Shown here piece by piece: positions 1 to 15,000 of a stretch of 64,000 bases of DNA; positions within the stretch are counted from its first letter, which is position 1; each line of letters begins with the position of its first letter. The notes beneath the pieces were generated by a model, which searched no databases, had not been told where the DNA came from, and saw only the letters and a list, made by a program, of their open reading frames with translations. The stretch covers positions 35,249,001 to 35,313,000 of the forward strand of contig NC_092580.1 of the NCBI RefSeq assembly GCF_037975245.1, given 5' to 3'. The position numbers and the translations under genes are program-made. Source of the stretch: Apostichopus japonicus (taxonomy: Eukaryota; Echinodermata; Holothuroidea; Aspidochirotida; Stichopodidae).

Positions 1-3000
1 AGTTTTAATAGTCATCCCTGCCAAGAGATGCAGGACTGAAAACTTTAAGTTTTAATAGTCATTCCTGCTAAGAGATGCAGAACTGAAAACTATCAGTTTA
101 AATGTCATCCCTGCCAAGAGATGCAGCAGTGAAACCTATCAGTTTTAATAGTCATCCCTGCCAAGAGATGCAGCACTGTAAACTATCAATTTTAATAGTA
201 TAATCCCTGCCAAGAGATGCAGAACTGAAAACTTTAAGTTTTAATAGTCATCCCTGCCAAGAGATGCAGAACTGAAAACTATCAGTTTTAATAGTCACCC
301 CTGCCAAGAGATGCAGCACTGAAAACTATCAGTTTAAATGTCATCCCTGCCAAGAGATGCAGCACTGAAAACTTTAAGTTTTAATAGTCACCCCTGCCAA
401 GAGATGCAGAACTGAAAACTATCAGTTTTAATAGTCACCCCTGCCAAGAGATGCAGCAGTGAAAACTATCAGTTTAAATGTCATCCCTGCCAAGAGATAA
501 AGCACTGAAAACTTTAAGTTTTAATAGTCACCCCTGCCAAGAGATGCAGAACTGAAAACTATCAGTTTTAATAGTCATCCCTGCCAAGAGATGCAGAACT
601 GAAAACTAAGTTTTAATAGTCATCCCTGCCAAGAGATGCAGAACTGAAAACTATCAGTTTTAATAGTCACCCCTGCCAAGAGATGCAGCAGTGAAAACTA
701 TCAGTTTAAATGTCATCCCTGCCAAGAGATGCAGCAGTGAAACCTATCAGTTTTAATAGTCATCCCTGCCAAGAGATGCAGCACTGTAAACTATCAATTT
801 TAATAGTATAATCCCTGCCAAGAGATGCAGCACTTAAAACTATAAGTTTTAATAGTCATCCCTGCCAAGAGATGCAGCACTGAAAACTATCAGTTTTAAT
901 AGTCATCCCTGCCAAGAGATGCAGCACTGAAAACTATCAGTTTTAATAGTCACCCCTGCCAAGAGATGCAGCACTGAAAACTATCAGTTTTAATAGTCAT
1001 CCCTGCCAAGAGATGCAGCACTGAAAACTATCAGTTTTAATAGTCATCCCTGCCAAGAGATGCAGAACTGAAAACTTTAAGTTTTAATAGTCATCCCTGC
1101 CAAGAGATGCAGAACTGAAAACTATCAGTTTTAATAGTCACCCCTGCCAAGAGATGCAGCACTGAAAACTATCAGTTTAAATGTCATCCCTGCCAAGAGA
1201 TGCAGCACTGAAAACTTTAAGTTTTAATAGTCACCCCTGCCAAGAGATGCAGAACTGAAAACTATCAGTTTAAATGTCATCCCTGCCAAGAGATGCAGAA
1301 CTGAAAACTTTAAGTTTTAATAGTCATCCCTGCCAAGAGATGCAGTTCTGAAAACTATCAGTTTTAATAGTCACCCCTGCCAAGAGATGCAGCAGTGAAA
1401 CCTATCAGTTTAAATGTCATCCCTGCCAAGAGATGCAGCACTGTAAACTATAAGTTTTAATAGTCATCCCTGCCAAGAGATGCAGAACTGAAAACTATCA
1501 GTTTTAATAGTCACCCCTGCCAAGAGATGCAGCAGTGAAACCTATCAGTTTTAATAGTCATCCCTGCCAAGAGATGCAGCACTGTAAACTATCAATTTTA
1601 ATAGTATAATCCCTGCCAAGAGATGCAGCACTTAAAACTATAAGTTTTAATAGTCATCCCTGCCAAGAGATGCAGCACTGAAAACTATCAGTTTTAATAG
1701 TCATCCCTGCCAAGAGATGCAGCACTGTAAGCTATCAGTTTTCATAGTCATCCCTGCCAAGAGATGCAGAACTGAAAACTATCAGTTTAAATGTCATCCC
1801 TGCCAAGAGATGCAGCAGTGAAACCTATCAGTTTTAATAGTCACCCCTGCCAAGAGATGCAGAACTGAAAACTATCAGTTTTAATAGTCATCCCTGCCAA
1901 GAGATGCAGCACTGAAAACTTTAAGTTTTAATAGTCATCCCTGCCAAGAGATGCAGAACTGAAAACTATCAGTTTTAATAGTCACCCCTGCCAAGAGATG
2001 CAGCACTGAAACCTATCAGTTTAAATAGTCATCCCTGCCGAGAGATGCAGCACTGAAACCTATCAGTTTAAATGTCATCCCTGCCAAGAGATGCAGCAGT
2101 GAAACCTATCAGTTTTAATAGTCATCCCTGCCAAGAGATGCAGCACTGTAAACTATCAATTTTAAAAGTATAATCCCTGCCAAGAGATGCAGCACTTAAA
2201 ACTATAATTTTTAATAGTCATCCCTGCCAAGAGATGCAGCACTGAAAACTATCAGTTTTAATAGTCACCCCTGCCAAGAGATGCAGAACTGAAAACTTTA
2301 AGTTTTAATAGTCATCCCTGCCAAGAGATGCAGAACTGAAAACTATCAGTTTTAATAGTCACCCCTGCCAAGAGATGCAGCAGTGAAACCTATCAGTTTA
2401 AATGTCATCCCTGCCAAGAGCTGCAGCACTGAAAACTATCAGTTTTAATAGTCATCCCTGCCAAGAGATGCATCAGTGAAACCTATCAGTTTTAATAGTC
2501 ATCCCTGCTAAGAGATGCAGCACTGTAAACTATCAATTTTAATAGTATAATCCCTGCCAAGAGATGCAGCACTGTAAACTATAAGTTTTAATAGTCATCC
2601 CTGCCAAGAGATGCAGCACTGAAAACTATCAGTTTTAATAGTCATCCCTGCCAAGAGATGCAGCACTGAAACCTATCAGTTTTAATAGTCATCCCTGCCA
2701 AGACATGCAGCACTGAAACCTATCAGTTTTAATAGTTATCCCTGCCAAGAGATGCAGCACTGTAAGCTATCAGTTTTCATAGTCATCCCTGCCAAGAGAT
2801 GCAGAACTGAAAACTATCAGTTTAAATGTCATCCCTGCCAAGAGATGCAGCAGTGAAACCTATCAGTTTTAATAGTCACCCCTGCCAAGAGATGCAGAAC
2901 TGAAAACTATCAGTTTTAATAGTCATCCCTGCCAAGAGATGCAGCACTGAAAACTTTAAGTTTTAATAGTCATCCCTGCCAAGAGATGCAGAACTGAAAA

Positions 3001-6000
3001 CTATCAGTTTTAATAGTCACCCCTGCCAAGAGATGCAGCACTGAAACCTATCAGTTTAAATAGTCATCCCTGCCGAGAGATGCAGCACTGAAACCTATCA
3101 GTTTAAATGTCATCCCTGCCAAGAGATGCAGCAGTGAAACCTATCAGTTTTAATAGTCATCCCTGCCAAGAGATGCAGCACTGTAAACTATCAATTTTAA
3201 TAGTATAATCCCTGCCAAGAGATGCAGCACTTAAAACTATAAGTTTTAATAGTCATCCCTGCCAAGAGATGCAGCACTGAAAACTATCAGTTTAAATGTC
3301 ATCCCTGCCAAGAGATGTAGCACTGAAAACTATCAGTTTAAATGTCATCCCTGCCAAGAGATGCAGCAGTGAAACCTATCAGTTTTAATAGTCATCCCTG
3401 CCAAGAGATGCAGCACTGTAAACTATCAATTTTAATAGTATAATCCCTGCCAAGAGATGCAGCACTTAAAACTATAAGTTTTAATAGTCATCCCTGCCAA
3501 GAGATGCAGCAGTGAAAACTATCAGTTTTAATAGTCACCCCTGCCAAGAGATGCAGCAGTGAAAACTATCAGTTTTAATAGTCATCCCTGCCAAGAGATG
3601 CAGCACTGAAAACTATCAGTTTTAATAGTCATCCCTGCCAAGAGATGCAGCACTGAAAACTTTAAGTTTTAATAGTCACCCCTGCCAAGAGATGCAGAAC
3701 TGAAAACTATCAGTTTTAATAGTCATCCCTGCCAAGAGATGCAGAACTGAAAACTTTAAGTTTTAATAGTCATCCCTGCCAAGAGATGCAGAACTGAAAA
3801 CTATCAGTTTTAATAGTCACCCCTGCCAAGAGATGCAGCAGTGAAACCTATCAGTTTAAATGTCATCCCTGCCAAGAGATGCAGCACTGAAAACTTTAAG
3901 TTTTAATAGTCACCCCTGCCAAGAGATGCAGAACTGAAAACTATCAGTTTTAATAGTCACCCCTGCCAAGAGATGCAGCAGTGAAAACTATCAGTTTAAA
4001 TGTCATCCCTGCCAAGAGATAAAGCACTGAAAACTTTAAGTTTTAATAGTCACCCCTGCCAAGAGATGCAGAACTGAAAACTATCAGTTTTAATAGTCAT
4101 CCCTGCCAAGAGATGCAGAACTGAAAACTAAGTTTTAATAGTCATCCCTGCCAAGAGATGCAGAACTGAAAACTATCAGTTTTAATAGTCACCCCTGCCA
4201 AGAGATGCAGCAGTGAAAACTATCAGTTTAAATGTCATCCCTGCCAAGAGATGCAGCAGTGAAACCTATCAGTTTTAATAGTCATCCCTGCCAAGAGATG
4301 CAGCACTGTAAACTATCAATTTTAATAGTATAATCCCTGCCAAGAGATGCAGCACTTAAAACTATAAGTTTTAATAGTCATCCCTGCCAAGAGATGCAGC
4401 ACTGAAAACTATCAGTTTTAATAGTCATCCCTGCCAAGAGATGCAGCACTGAAAACTATCAGTTTTAATAGTCACCCCTGCCAAGAGATGCAGCACTGAA
4501 AACTATCAGTTTTAATAGTCATCCCTGCCAAGAGATGCAGCACTGTAAACTATAAGTTTTAATAGTCATCCCTGCCAAGAGATGCAGCACTGAAAACTAT
4601 CAGTTTTAATAGTCATCCCTGCCAAGAGATGCAGCACTGAAACCTATCAGTTTTAATAGTCATCCCTGCCAAGAGATGCAGCACTGAAACCTATCAGTTT
4701 TAATAGTCATCCCTGCCAAGAGATGCAGCACTGAAAACTATCAGTTTTAATAGTCATCCCTGCCAAGAGATGCAGCACTGAAACCTATCAGTTTAAATGT
4801 CATCCCTGCCAAGAGATGCAGCAGTGAAACCTATCAGTTTTAATAGTCATCCCTGCCAAGAGATGCAGCACTGTAAACTATCAATTTTAATAGTATAATC
4901 CCTGCCAAGAGATGCAGCACTTAAAACTATAAGTTTTAATAGTCATCCCTGCCAAGAGATGCAGCACTGAAAACTATCAGTTTAAATGTCATCCCTGCCA
5001 AGAGATGTAGCACTGAAAACTATCAGTTTAAATGTCATCCCTGCCAAGAGATGCAGCAGTGAAACCTATCAGTTTTAATAGTCATCCCTGCCAAGAGATG
5101 CAGCACTGTAAACTATCAATTTTAATAGTATAATCCCTGCCAAGAGATGCAGCACTTAAAACTATAAGTTTTAATAGTCATCCCTGCCAAGAGATGCAGC
5201 AGTGAAAACTATCAGTTTTAATAGTCACCCCTGCCAAGAGATGCAGCACTGAAAACTATCAGTTTTAATAGTCATCCCTGCCAAGAGATGCAGCACTGAA
5301 AACTATCAGTTTTAATAGTCATCCCTGCCAAGAGATGCAGCACTGTAAACTATCAGTTTTAATAGTCACCCCTGCCAAGAGATGCAGAACTGAAAACTAT
5401 CAGTTTTAATAGTCACCCCTGCCAAGAGATGCAGCAGTGAAACCTATCAGTTTTAATAGTCATCCCTGCCAAGAGATGCAGCACTGAAAACTTTAAGTTT
5501 TAATAGTCATCCCTGCCAAGAGATGCAGCACTGAAAACTATCAGTTTTAATAGTCACCCCTGCCAAGAGATGCAGAACTGAAAACTTTAAGTTTTAATAG
5601 TCATCCCTGCCAAAAGATGCAGAACTGAAAACTATCAGTTTTAATAGTCACCCCTGCCAAGAGATGCAGCACTGAAAACTATCAGTTTAAATGTCATCCC
5701 TGCCAAGAGATGCAGCACTGAAAACTATCAGTTTTAATAGTCATCCCTGCCAAGAGATGCAGCAGTGAAACCTATCAGTTTTAATAGTTATCCCTGCCAA
5801 GAGATGCAGCACTGAAAACTATCAGTTTTAATAGTCATCCCTGCCAAGAGATGCAGGACTGAAAACTTTAAGTTTTAATAGTCATTCCTGCTAAGAGATG
5901 CAGAACTGAAAACTATCAGTTTAAATGTCATCCCTGCCAAGAGATGCAGCAGTGAAACCTATCAGTTTTAATAGTCATCCCTGCCAAGAGATGCAGCACT

Positions 6001-9000
6001 GTAAACTATCAATTTTAATAGTATAATCCCTGCCAAGAGATGCAGAACTGAAAACTTTAAGTTTTAATAGTCATCCCTGCCAAGAGATGCAGAACTGAAA
6101 ACTATCAGTTTTAATAGTCACCCCTGCCAAGAGATGCAGCACTGAAAACTATCAGTTTAAATGTCATCCCTGCCAAGAGATGCAGCACTGAAAACTTTAA
6201 GTTTTAATAGTCACCCCTGCCAAGAGATGCAGAACTGAAAACTATCAGTTTTAATAGTCACCCCTGCCAAGAGATGCAGCAGTGAAAACTATCAGTTTAA
6301 ATGTCATCCCTGCCAAGAGATAAAGCACTGAAAACTTTAAGTTTTAATAGTCACCCCTGCCAAGAGATGCAGAACTGAAAACTATCAGTTTTAATAGTCA
6401 TCCCTGCCAAGAGATGCAGAACTGAAAACTAAGTTTTAATAGTCATCCCTGCCAAGAGATGCAGAACTGAAAACTATCAGTTTTAATAGTCACCCCTGCC
6501 AAGAGATGCAGCAGTGAAAACTATCAGTTTAAATGTCATCCCTGCCAAGAGATGCAGCAGTGAAACCTATCAGTTTTAATAGTCATCCCTGCCAAGAGAT
6601 GCAGCACTGTAAACTATCAATTTTAATAGTATAATCCCTGCCAAGAGATGCAGCACTTAAAACTATAAGTTTTAATAGTCATCCCTGCCAAGAGATGCAG
6701 CACTGAAAACTATCAGTTTTAATAGTCATCCCTGCCAAGAGATGCAGCACTGAAAACTATCAGTTTTAATAGTCACCCCTGCCAAGAGATGCAGCACTGA
6801 AAACTATCAGTTTTAATAGTCATCCCTGCCAAGAGATGCAGCACTGAAAACTATCAGTTTTAATAGTCATCCCTGCCAAGAGATGCAGAACTGAAAACTT
6901 TAAGTTTTAATAGTCATCCCTGCCAAGAGATGCAGAACTGAAAACTATCAGTTTTAATAGTCACCCCTGCCAAGAGATGCAGCACTGAAAACTATCAGTT
7001 TAAATGTCATCCCTGCCAAGAGATGCAGCACTGAAAACTTTAAGTTTTAATAGTCACCCCTGCCAAGAGATGCAGAACTGAAAACTATCAGTTTAAATGT
7101 CATCCCTGCCAAGAGATGCAGAACTGAAAACTTTAAGTTTTAATAGTCATCCCTGCCAAGAGATGCAGTTCTGAAAACTATCAGTTTTAATAGTCACCCC
7201 TGCCAAGAGATGCAGCAGTGAAACCTATCAGTTTAAATGTCATCCCTGCCAAGAGATGCAGCACTGTAAACTATAAGTTTTAATAGTCATCCCTGCCAAG
7301 AGATGCAGAACTGAAAACTATCAGTTTTAATAGTCACCCCTGCCAAGAGATGCAGCAGTGAAACCTATCAGTTTTAATAGTCATCCCTGCCAAGAGATGC
7401 AGCACTGTAAACTATCAATTTTAATAGTATAATCCCTGCCAAGAGATGCAGCACTTAAAACTATAAGTTTTAATAGTCATCCCTGCCAAGAGATGCAGCA
7501 CTGAAAACTATCAGTTTTAATAGTCATCCCTGCCAAGAGATGCAGCACTGAAAACTATCAGTTTTAATAGTCACCCCTGCCAAGAGATGCAGAACTGAAA
7601 ACTTTAAGTTTTAATAGTCATCCCTGCCAAGAGATGCAGAACTGAAAACTATCAGTTTTAATAGTCACCCCTGCCAAGAGATGCAGCACTGAAAACTATC
7701 AGTTTAAATGTCATCCCTGCCAAGAGATGCAGCACTGAAAACTTTAAGTTTTAATAGTCACCCCTGCCAAGAGATGCAGAACTGAAAACTATAAGTTTAA
7801 AAGTCATCCCTGCCAAGAGATGCAGCACTGTAAACTATCAGTTTTAATAGTCATCCCTGCCAAGAGATGCAGAACTGAAAACTATCAGTTTAAATGTCAT
7901 CCCTGCCAAGAGATGCAGCAGTGAAACCTATCAGTTTTAATAGTCATCCCTGCCAAGAGCTGCAGCACTGTAAACTATCAATTTTAATAGTATAATCCCT
8001 GCCAAGAGATGCAGCACTTAAAACTATAAGTTTTAATAGTCATCCCTGCCAAGAGATGCAGCACTGAAAACTATCAGTTTTAATAGTCATCCCTGCCAAG
8101 TGATGCAGCACTGAAAACTATCAGTTTTAATAGTCACCCCTGCCAAGAGATGCAGCACTGAAAACTATCAGTTTTAATAGTCATCCCTGCCAAGAGATGC
8201 AGCACTGAAAACTATCAGTTTTAATAGTCATCCCTGCCAAGAGATGCAGAACTGAAAACTTTAAGTTTTAATAGTCACCCCTGCCAAGAGATGCAGAACT
8301 GAAAACTATCAGTTTTAATAGTCACCCCTGCCAAGAGATGCAGCAGTGAAAACTATCAGTTTAAATGTCATCCCTGCCAAGAGATAAAGCACTGAAAACT
8401 TTAAGTTTTAATAGTCACCCCTGCCAAGAGATGCAGAACTGAAAACTATCAGTTTTAATAGTCATCCCTGCCAAGAGATGCAGAACTGAAAACTAAGCTT
8501 TAATAGTCATCCCTGCCAAGAGATGCAGCAGTGAAAACTATCAGTTTTAATAGTCACCCCTGCCAAGAGATGCAGCAGTGAAAACTATCAGTTTAAATGT
8601 CATCCCTGCCAAGAGATGCAGCACTGAAACCTATCAGTTTTAATAGTCATCCCTGCCAAGAGATGCAGCACTGTAAACTATCAATTTTAATAGTATAATC
8701 CCTGCCAAGAGATGCAGCACTTAAAACTATAAGTTTTAATAGTCATCCCTGCCAAGAGATGCAGCACTGAAAACTATCAGTTTTAATAGTCATCCCTGCC
8801 AAGAGATGCAGCACTGAAAACTATCAGTTTTAATAGTCACCCCTGCCAAGAGATGCAGCACTGAAAACTATCAGTTTTAATAGTCATCCCTGCCAAGAGA
8901 TGCAGAACTGAAAACTTTAAGTTTTAATAGTCATCCCTGCCAAGAGATGCAGAACTGAAAACTATCAGTTTTAATAGTCACCCCTGCCAAGAGATGCAGC

Positions 9001-12000
9001 ACTGAAAACTATCAGTTTAAATGTCATCCCTGCCAAGAGATGCAGCACTGAAAACTTTAAGTTTTAATAGTCACCCCTGCCAAGAGATGCAGAACTGAAA
9101 ACTATCAGTTTAAATGTCATCCCTGCCAAGAGATGCAGAACTGAAAACTTTAAGTTTTAATAGTCATCCCTGCCAAGAGATGCAGTTCTGAAAACTATCA
9201 GTTTTAATAGTCACCCCTGCCAAGAGATGCAGCAGTGAAACCTATCAGTTTAAATGTCATCCCTGCCAAGAGATGCAGCACTGTAAACTATAAGTTTTAA
9301 TAGTCATCCCTGCCAAGAGATGCAGAACTGAAAACTATCAGTTTTAATAGTCACCCCTGCCAAGAGATGCAGCAGTGAAACCTATCAGTTTTAATAGTCA
9401 TCCCTGCCAAGAGATGCAGCACTGTAAACTATCAATTTTAATAGTATAATCCCTGCCAAGAGATGCAGCACTTAAAACTATAAGTTTTAATAGTCATCCC
9501 TGCCAAGAGATGCAGCACTGAAAACTATCAGTTTTAATAGTCATCCCTGCCAAGAGATGCAGCACTGAAAACTATCAGTTTTAATAGTCACCCCTGCCAA
9601 GAGATGCAGAACTGAAAACTTTAAGTTTTAATAGTCATCCCTGCCAAGAGATGCAGAACTGAAAACTATCAGTTTTAATAGTCACCCCTGCCAAGAGATG
9701 CAGCACTGAAAACTATCAGTTTAAATGTCATCCCTGCCAAGAGATGCAGCACTGAAAACTTTAAGTTTTAATAGTCACCCCTGCCAAGAGATGCAGAACT
9801 GAAAACTATAAGTTTAAAAGTCATCCCTGCCAAGAGATGCAGCACTGTAAACTATCAGTTTTAATAGTCATCCCTGCCAAGAGATGCAGAACTGAAAACT
9901 ATCAGTTTAAATGTCATCCCTGCCAAGAGATGCAGCAGTGAAACCTATCAGTTTTAATAGTCATCCCTGCCAAGAGCTGCAGCACTGTAAACTATCAATT
10001 TTAATAGTATAATCCCTGCCAAGAGATGCAGCACTTAAAACTATAAGTTTTAATAGTCATCCCTGCCAAGAGATGCAGCACTGAAAACTATCAGTTTTAA
10101 TAGTCATCCCTGCCAAGAGATGCAGCACTGAAAACTATCAGTTTTAATAGTCACCCCTGCCAAGAGATGCAGCACTGAAAACTATCAGTTTTAATAGTCA
10201 TCCCTGCCAAGAGATGCAGCACTGAAAACTATCAGTTTTAATAGTCATCCCTGCCAAGAGATGCAGAACTGAAAACTTTAAGTTTTAATAGTCACCCCTG
10301 CCAAGAGATGCAGAACTGAAAACTATCAGTTTTAATAGTCACCCCTGCCAAGAGATGCAGCAGTGAAAACTATCAGTTTAAATGTCATCCCTGCCAAGAG
10401 ATAAAGCACTGAAAACTTTAAGTTTTAATAGTCACCCCTGCCAAGAGATGCAGAACTGAAAACTATCAGTTTTAATAGTCATCCCTGCCAAGAGATGCAG
10501 AACTGAAAACTAAGCTTTAATAGTCATCCCTGCCAAGAGATGCAGCAGTGAAAACTATCAGTTTTAATAGTCACCCCTGCCAAGAGATGCAGCAGTGAAA
10601 ACTATCAGTTTAAATGTCATCCCTGCCAAGAGATGCAGCACTGAAACCTATCAGTTTTAATAGTCATCCCTGCCAAGAGATGCAGCACTGTAAACTATCA
10701 ATTTTAATAGTATAATCCCTGCCAAGAGATGCAGCACTGAAAACTATAAGTTTTAATAGTCATCCCTGCCAAGAGATGCAGCACTGAAAACTATCAGTTT
10801 TAATAGTCATCCCTGCCAAGAGATGCAGCACTGAAAACTATCAGTTTTAATAGTCACCCCTGCCAAGAGATGCAGCACTGAAAACTATCAGTTTTAATAG
10901 TCATCCCTGCCAAGAGATGCAGCACTGAGAACTATCAGTTTTAATAGTCACCCCTGCCAAGAGATGCAGAACTGAAAACTTTAAGTTTTAATAGTCATCC
11001 CTGCCAAGAGATGCAGAACTGAAAACTATCAGTTTTAATAGTCACCCCTGCCAAGAGATGCAGCACTGAAAACTATCAGTTTAAATGTCATCCCTGCCAA
11101 GAGATGCAGCACTGAAAACTTTAAGTTTTAATAGTCACCCCTGCCAAGAGATGCAGAACTGAAAACTATCAGTTTAAATGTCATCCCTGGAGATGCAGAA
11201 CTGAAAACTTTAAGTTTTAATAGTCATCCCTGCCAAGAGATGCAGAAATGAAAACTATCAGTTTTAATAGTCACCCCTGCCAAGAGATGCAGCAGTGAAA
11301 CCTATCAGTTTAAATGTCATCCCTGCCAAGAGATGCAGCACTGAAAACTTTAAGTTTTAATAGTCACCCCTGCCAAGAGATGCAGAACTGAAAACTATCA
11401 GTTTTAATAGTCACCCCTGCCAAGAGATGCAGAACTGAAAACTATCAGTTTTAATAGTCACCCCTGCCAAGAGATGCAGCAGTGAAACCTATCAGTTTAA
11501 ATGTCATCCCTGCCAAGAGATGCAGCACTGAAAACTTTAAGTTTTAATAGTCATCCCTGCCAAGAGATGCAGCACTGAAAACTATCAGTTTTAATAGTCA
11601 CCCCTGCCAAGAGATGCAGAACTGAAAACTTTAAGTTTTAATAGTCATCCCTGCCAAGAGATGCAGCAGTGAAACCTATCAGTTTAAATGTCATCCCTGC
11701 CAAGAGATGCAGCACTGAAAACTTTAAGTTTTAATAGTCATCCCTGCCAAGAGATGCAGCACTGAAAACTATCAGTTTTAATAGTCACCCCTGCCAAGAG
11801 ATGCAGAACTGAAAACTTTAAGTTTTAATAGTCATCCCTGCCAAGAGATGCAGAACTGAAAACTTTAAGTTTTAATAGTCATCCCTGCCAAGAGATGCAG
11901 CAGTGAAACCTATCAGTTTAAATGTCATCCCTGCCAAGAGATGCAGCACTGAAAACTTTAAGTTTTAATAGTCATCCCTGCCAAGAGATGCAGAACTGAA

Positions 12001-15000
12001 AACTTTAAGTTTTAATAGTCATCCCTGCCAAGAGATGCAGCAGTGAAACCTATCAGTTTAAATGTCATCCCTGCCAAGAGATGCAGCAGTGAAACCTATC
12101 AGTTTTAATAGTCATCCCTGCCAAGAGCTGCAGCACTGTAAACTATCAATTTTAATAGTATAATCCCTGCCAAGAGATGCAGCACTTAAAACTATAAGTT
12201 TTAATAGTCATCCCTGCCAAGAGATGCAGCACTGAAAACTATCAGTTTTAATAGTCATCCCTGCCAAGAGATGCAGCACTGAAAACTATCAGTTTTAATA
12301 GTCACCCCTGCCAAGAGATGCAGCACTGAAAACTATCAGTTTTAATAGTCATCCCTGCCAAGAGATGCAGCACTGAAAACTATCAGTTTTAATAGTCATC
12401 CCTGCCAAGAGATGCAGAACTGAAAACTTTAAGTTTTAATAGTCATCCCTGCCAAGAGATGCAGAACTGAAAACTATCAGTTTTAATAGTCACCCCTGCC
12501 AAGAGATGCAGCACTGAAAACTATCAGTTTAAATGTCATCCCTGCCAAGAGATGCAGCACTGAAAACTTTTAGTTTTAATAGTCACCCCTGCCAAGAGAT
12601 GCAGAACTGAAAACTATCAGTTTTAATAGTCACCCCTGCCAAGAGATGCAGCAGTGAAACCTATCAGTTTAAATGTCATCCCTGCCAAGAGATGCAGCAC
12701 TGAAAACTTTAAGTTTTAATAGTCATCCCTGCCAAGAGATGCAGAACTGAAAACTATCAGTTTTAATAGTCACCCCTGCCAAGAGATGCAGCAGTGAAAC
12801 CTATCAGTTTAAATGTCATCCCTGCCAAGAGATGCAGCACTGAAAACTTTAAGTTTTAATAGTCACCCCTGCCAAGAGATGCAGAACTGAAAACTATAAG
12901 TTTTAATAGTCATCCCTGCCAAGAGATGCAGCACTGTAAACTATCAATTTTAATAGTCACCCCTGCCAAGAGATGCAGCACTGAAAAATATCAGTTTAAA
13001 TGTCACCCCTGCCAAGAGATGCAGCACTGAAAACTTTAAGTTTTAATAGTCATCCCTGCCAAGAGATGCAGCACTGAAAACTTTAAGTTTTAATAGTCAT
13101 TCCTGCCAAGAGATGCAGAACTGAAAACTATCAGTTTTAATAGTCACCCCTGCCAAGAGATGCAGCAGTGAAACCTATCAGTTTAAATGTCATCCCTGCC
13201 AAGAGATGCAGCACTGAAAACTTTAAGTTTTAATAGTCACCCCTGCCAAGAGATGCAGAACTGAAAACTTTAAGTTTTAATAGTCATCCCTGCCAAGAGA
13301 TGCAGAACTGAAAACTATCAGTTTTAATAGTCACCCCTGCCAAGAGATGCAGCACTGAAAACTATCAGTTTAAATGTCACCCCTGCCAAGAGATGCAGCA
13401 CTGAAAACTATCAGTTTAAATGTCATCCCTGCCAAGAGATGCAGCACTGAAAACTTTAAGTTTTAATAGTCACCCCTGCCAAGAGATGCAGAACTGAAAA
13501 CTATAAGTTTTAATAGTCATCCCTGCCAAGAGATGCAGAACTGAAAACTATCAGTTTTAATAGTCATCCCTGCCAAGAGATGCAGAACTGAAAACTATCA
13601 GTTTTAATAGTCACCCCTCCCAAGAGATGCAGCAGTGAAACCTATCAGTTTAAATGTCATCCCTGCCAAGAGATGCAGCACTGAAAACTTTAAGTTTTAA
13701 TAGTCACCCCTGCCAAGAGATGCAGAACTGAAAACTATCAGTTTTAATAGTCATCCCTGCCAAGAGATGCAGCACTGAAAACTTTTAGTTTTAATAGTCA
13801 CCCCTGCCAAGAGATGCAGAACTGAAAACTATCAGTTTTAATAGTCACCCCTGCCAAGAGATGCAGCAGTGAAACCTATCAGTTTAAATGTCATCCCTGC
13901 CAAGAGATGCAGCACTGAAAACTTTAAGTTTTAATAGTCATCCCTGCCAAGAGATGCAGCACTGAAAACTTTAAGTTTTAATAGTCATCCCTGCCAAGAG
14001 ATGCAGAACTGAAAACTATCAGTTTTAATAGTCACCCCTGCCAAGAGATGCAGCACTGTAAACTATCAATTTTAATAGTATAATCCCTGCCAAGAGATGC
14101 AGCACTTAAAACTATAAGTTTTAATAGTCATCCCTGCCAAGAGATGCAGCACTGAAAACTATCAGTTTAAATGTCATCCCTGCCAAGAGATGCAGCACTG
14201 AAAACTTTAAGTTTTAATAGTCACCCCTGCCAAGAGATGCAGAACTGAAAACTATCAGTTTTAATAGTCACCCCTGCCAAGAGATGCAGAACTGAAAACT
14301 ATCAGTTTTAATAGTCACCCCTGCCAAGAGATGCAGCAGTGAAACCTATCAGTTTAAATGTCATCCCTGCCAAGAGATGCAGCACTGAAAACTTTAAGTT
14401 TTAATAGTCATCCCTGCCAAGAGATGCAGCACTGAAAACTATCAGTTTTAATAGTCACCCCTGCCAAGAGATGCAGAACTGAAAACTTTAAGTTTTAATA
14501 GTCATCCCTGCCAAGAGATGCAGAACTGAAAACTATCAGTTTTAATAGTCACCCCTGCCAAGAGATGCAGCAGTGAAACCTATCAGTTTAAATTTCATCC
14601 CTGCCAAGAGATGCAGCACTGAAAACTTTAAGTTTTAATAGTCACCCCTGCCAAGAGATGCAGAACTGAAAACTATAAGTTTTAATAGTCATCCCTGCCA
14701 AGAGATGCAGCACTGTAAACTATCAATTTTAATAGTATAATCCCTGCCAAGAGATGCAGCACTTAAAACTATAAGTTTAATAGTCATCCCTGCCAAGAGA
14801 TGCAGAACTGAAAACTATAAGTTTAAAAGTCATCCCTGCCAAGAGATGCAGCACTGTAAACTATCAGTTTTAATAGTCATCCCTGCCAAGAGATGCAGAA
14901 CTGAAAACTATCAGTTTAAATGTCATCCCTGCCAAGAGATGCAGCAGTGAAACCTATCAGTTTTAATAGTCATCCCTGCCAAGAGATGCAGAACTGAAAA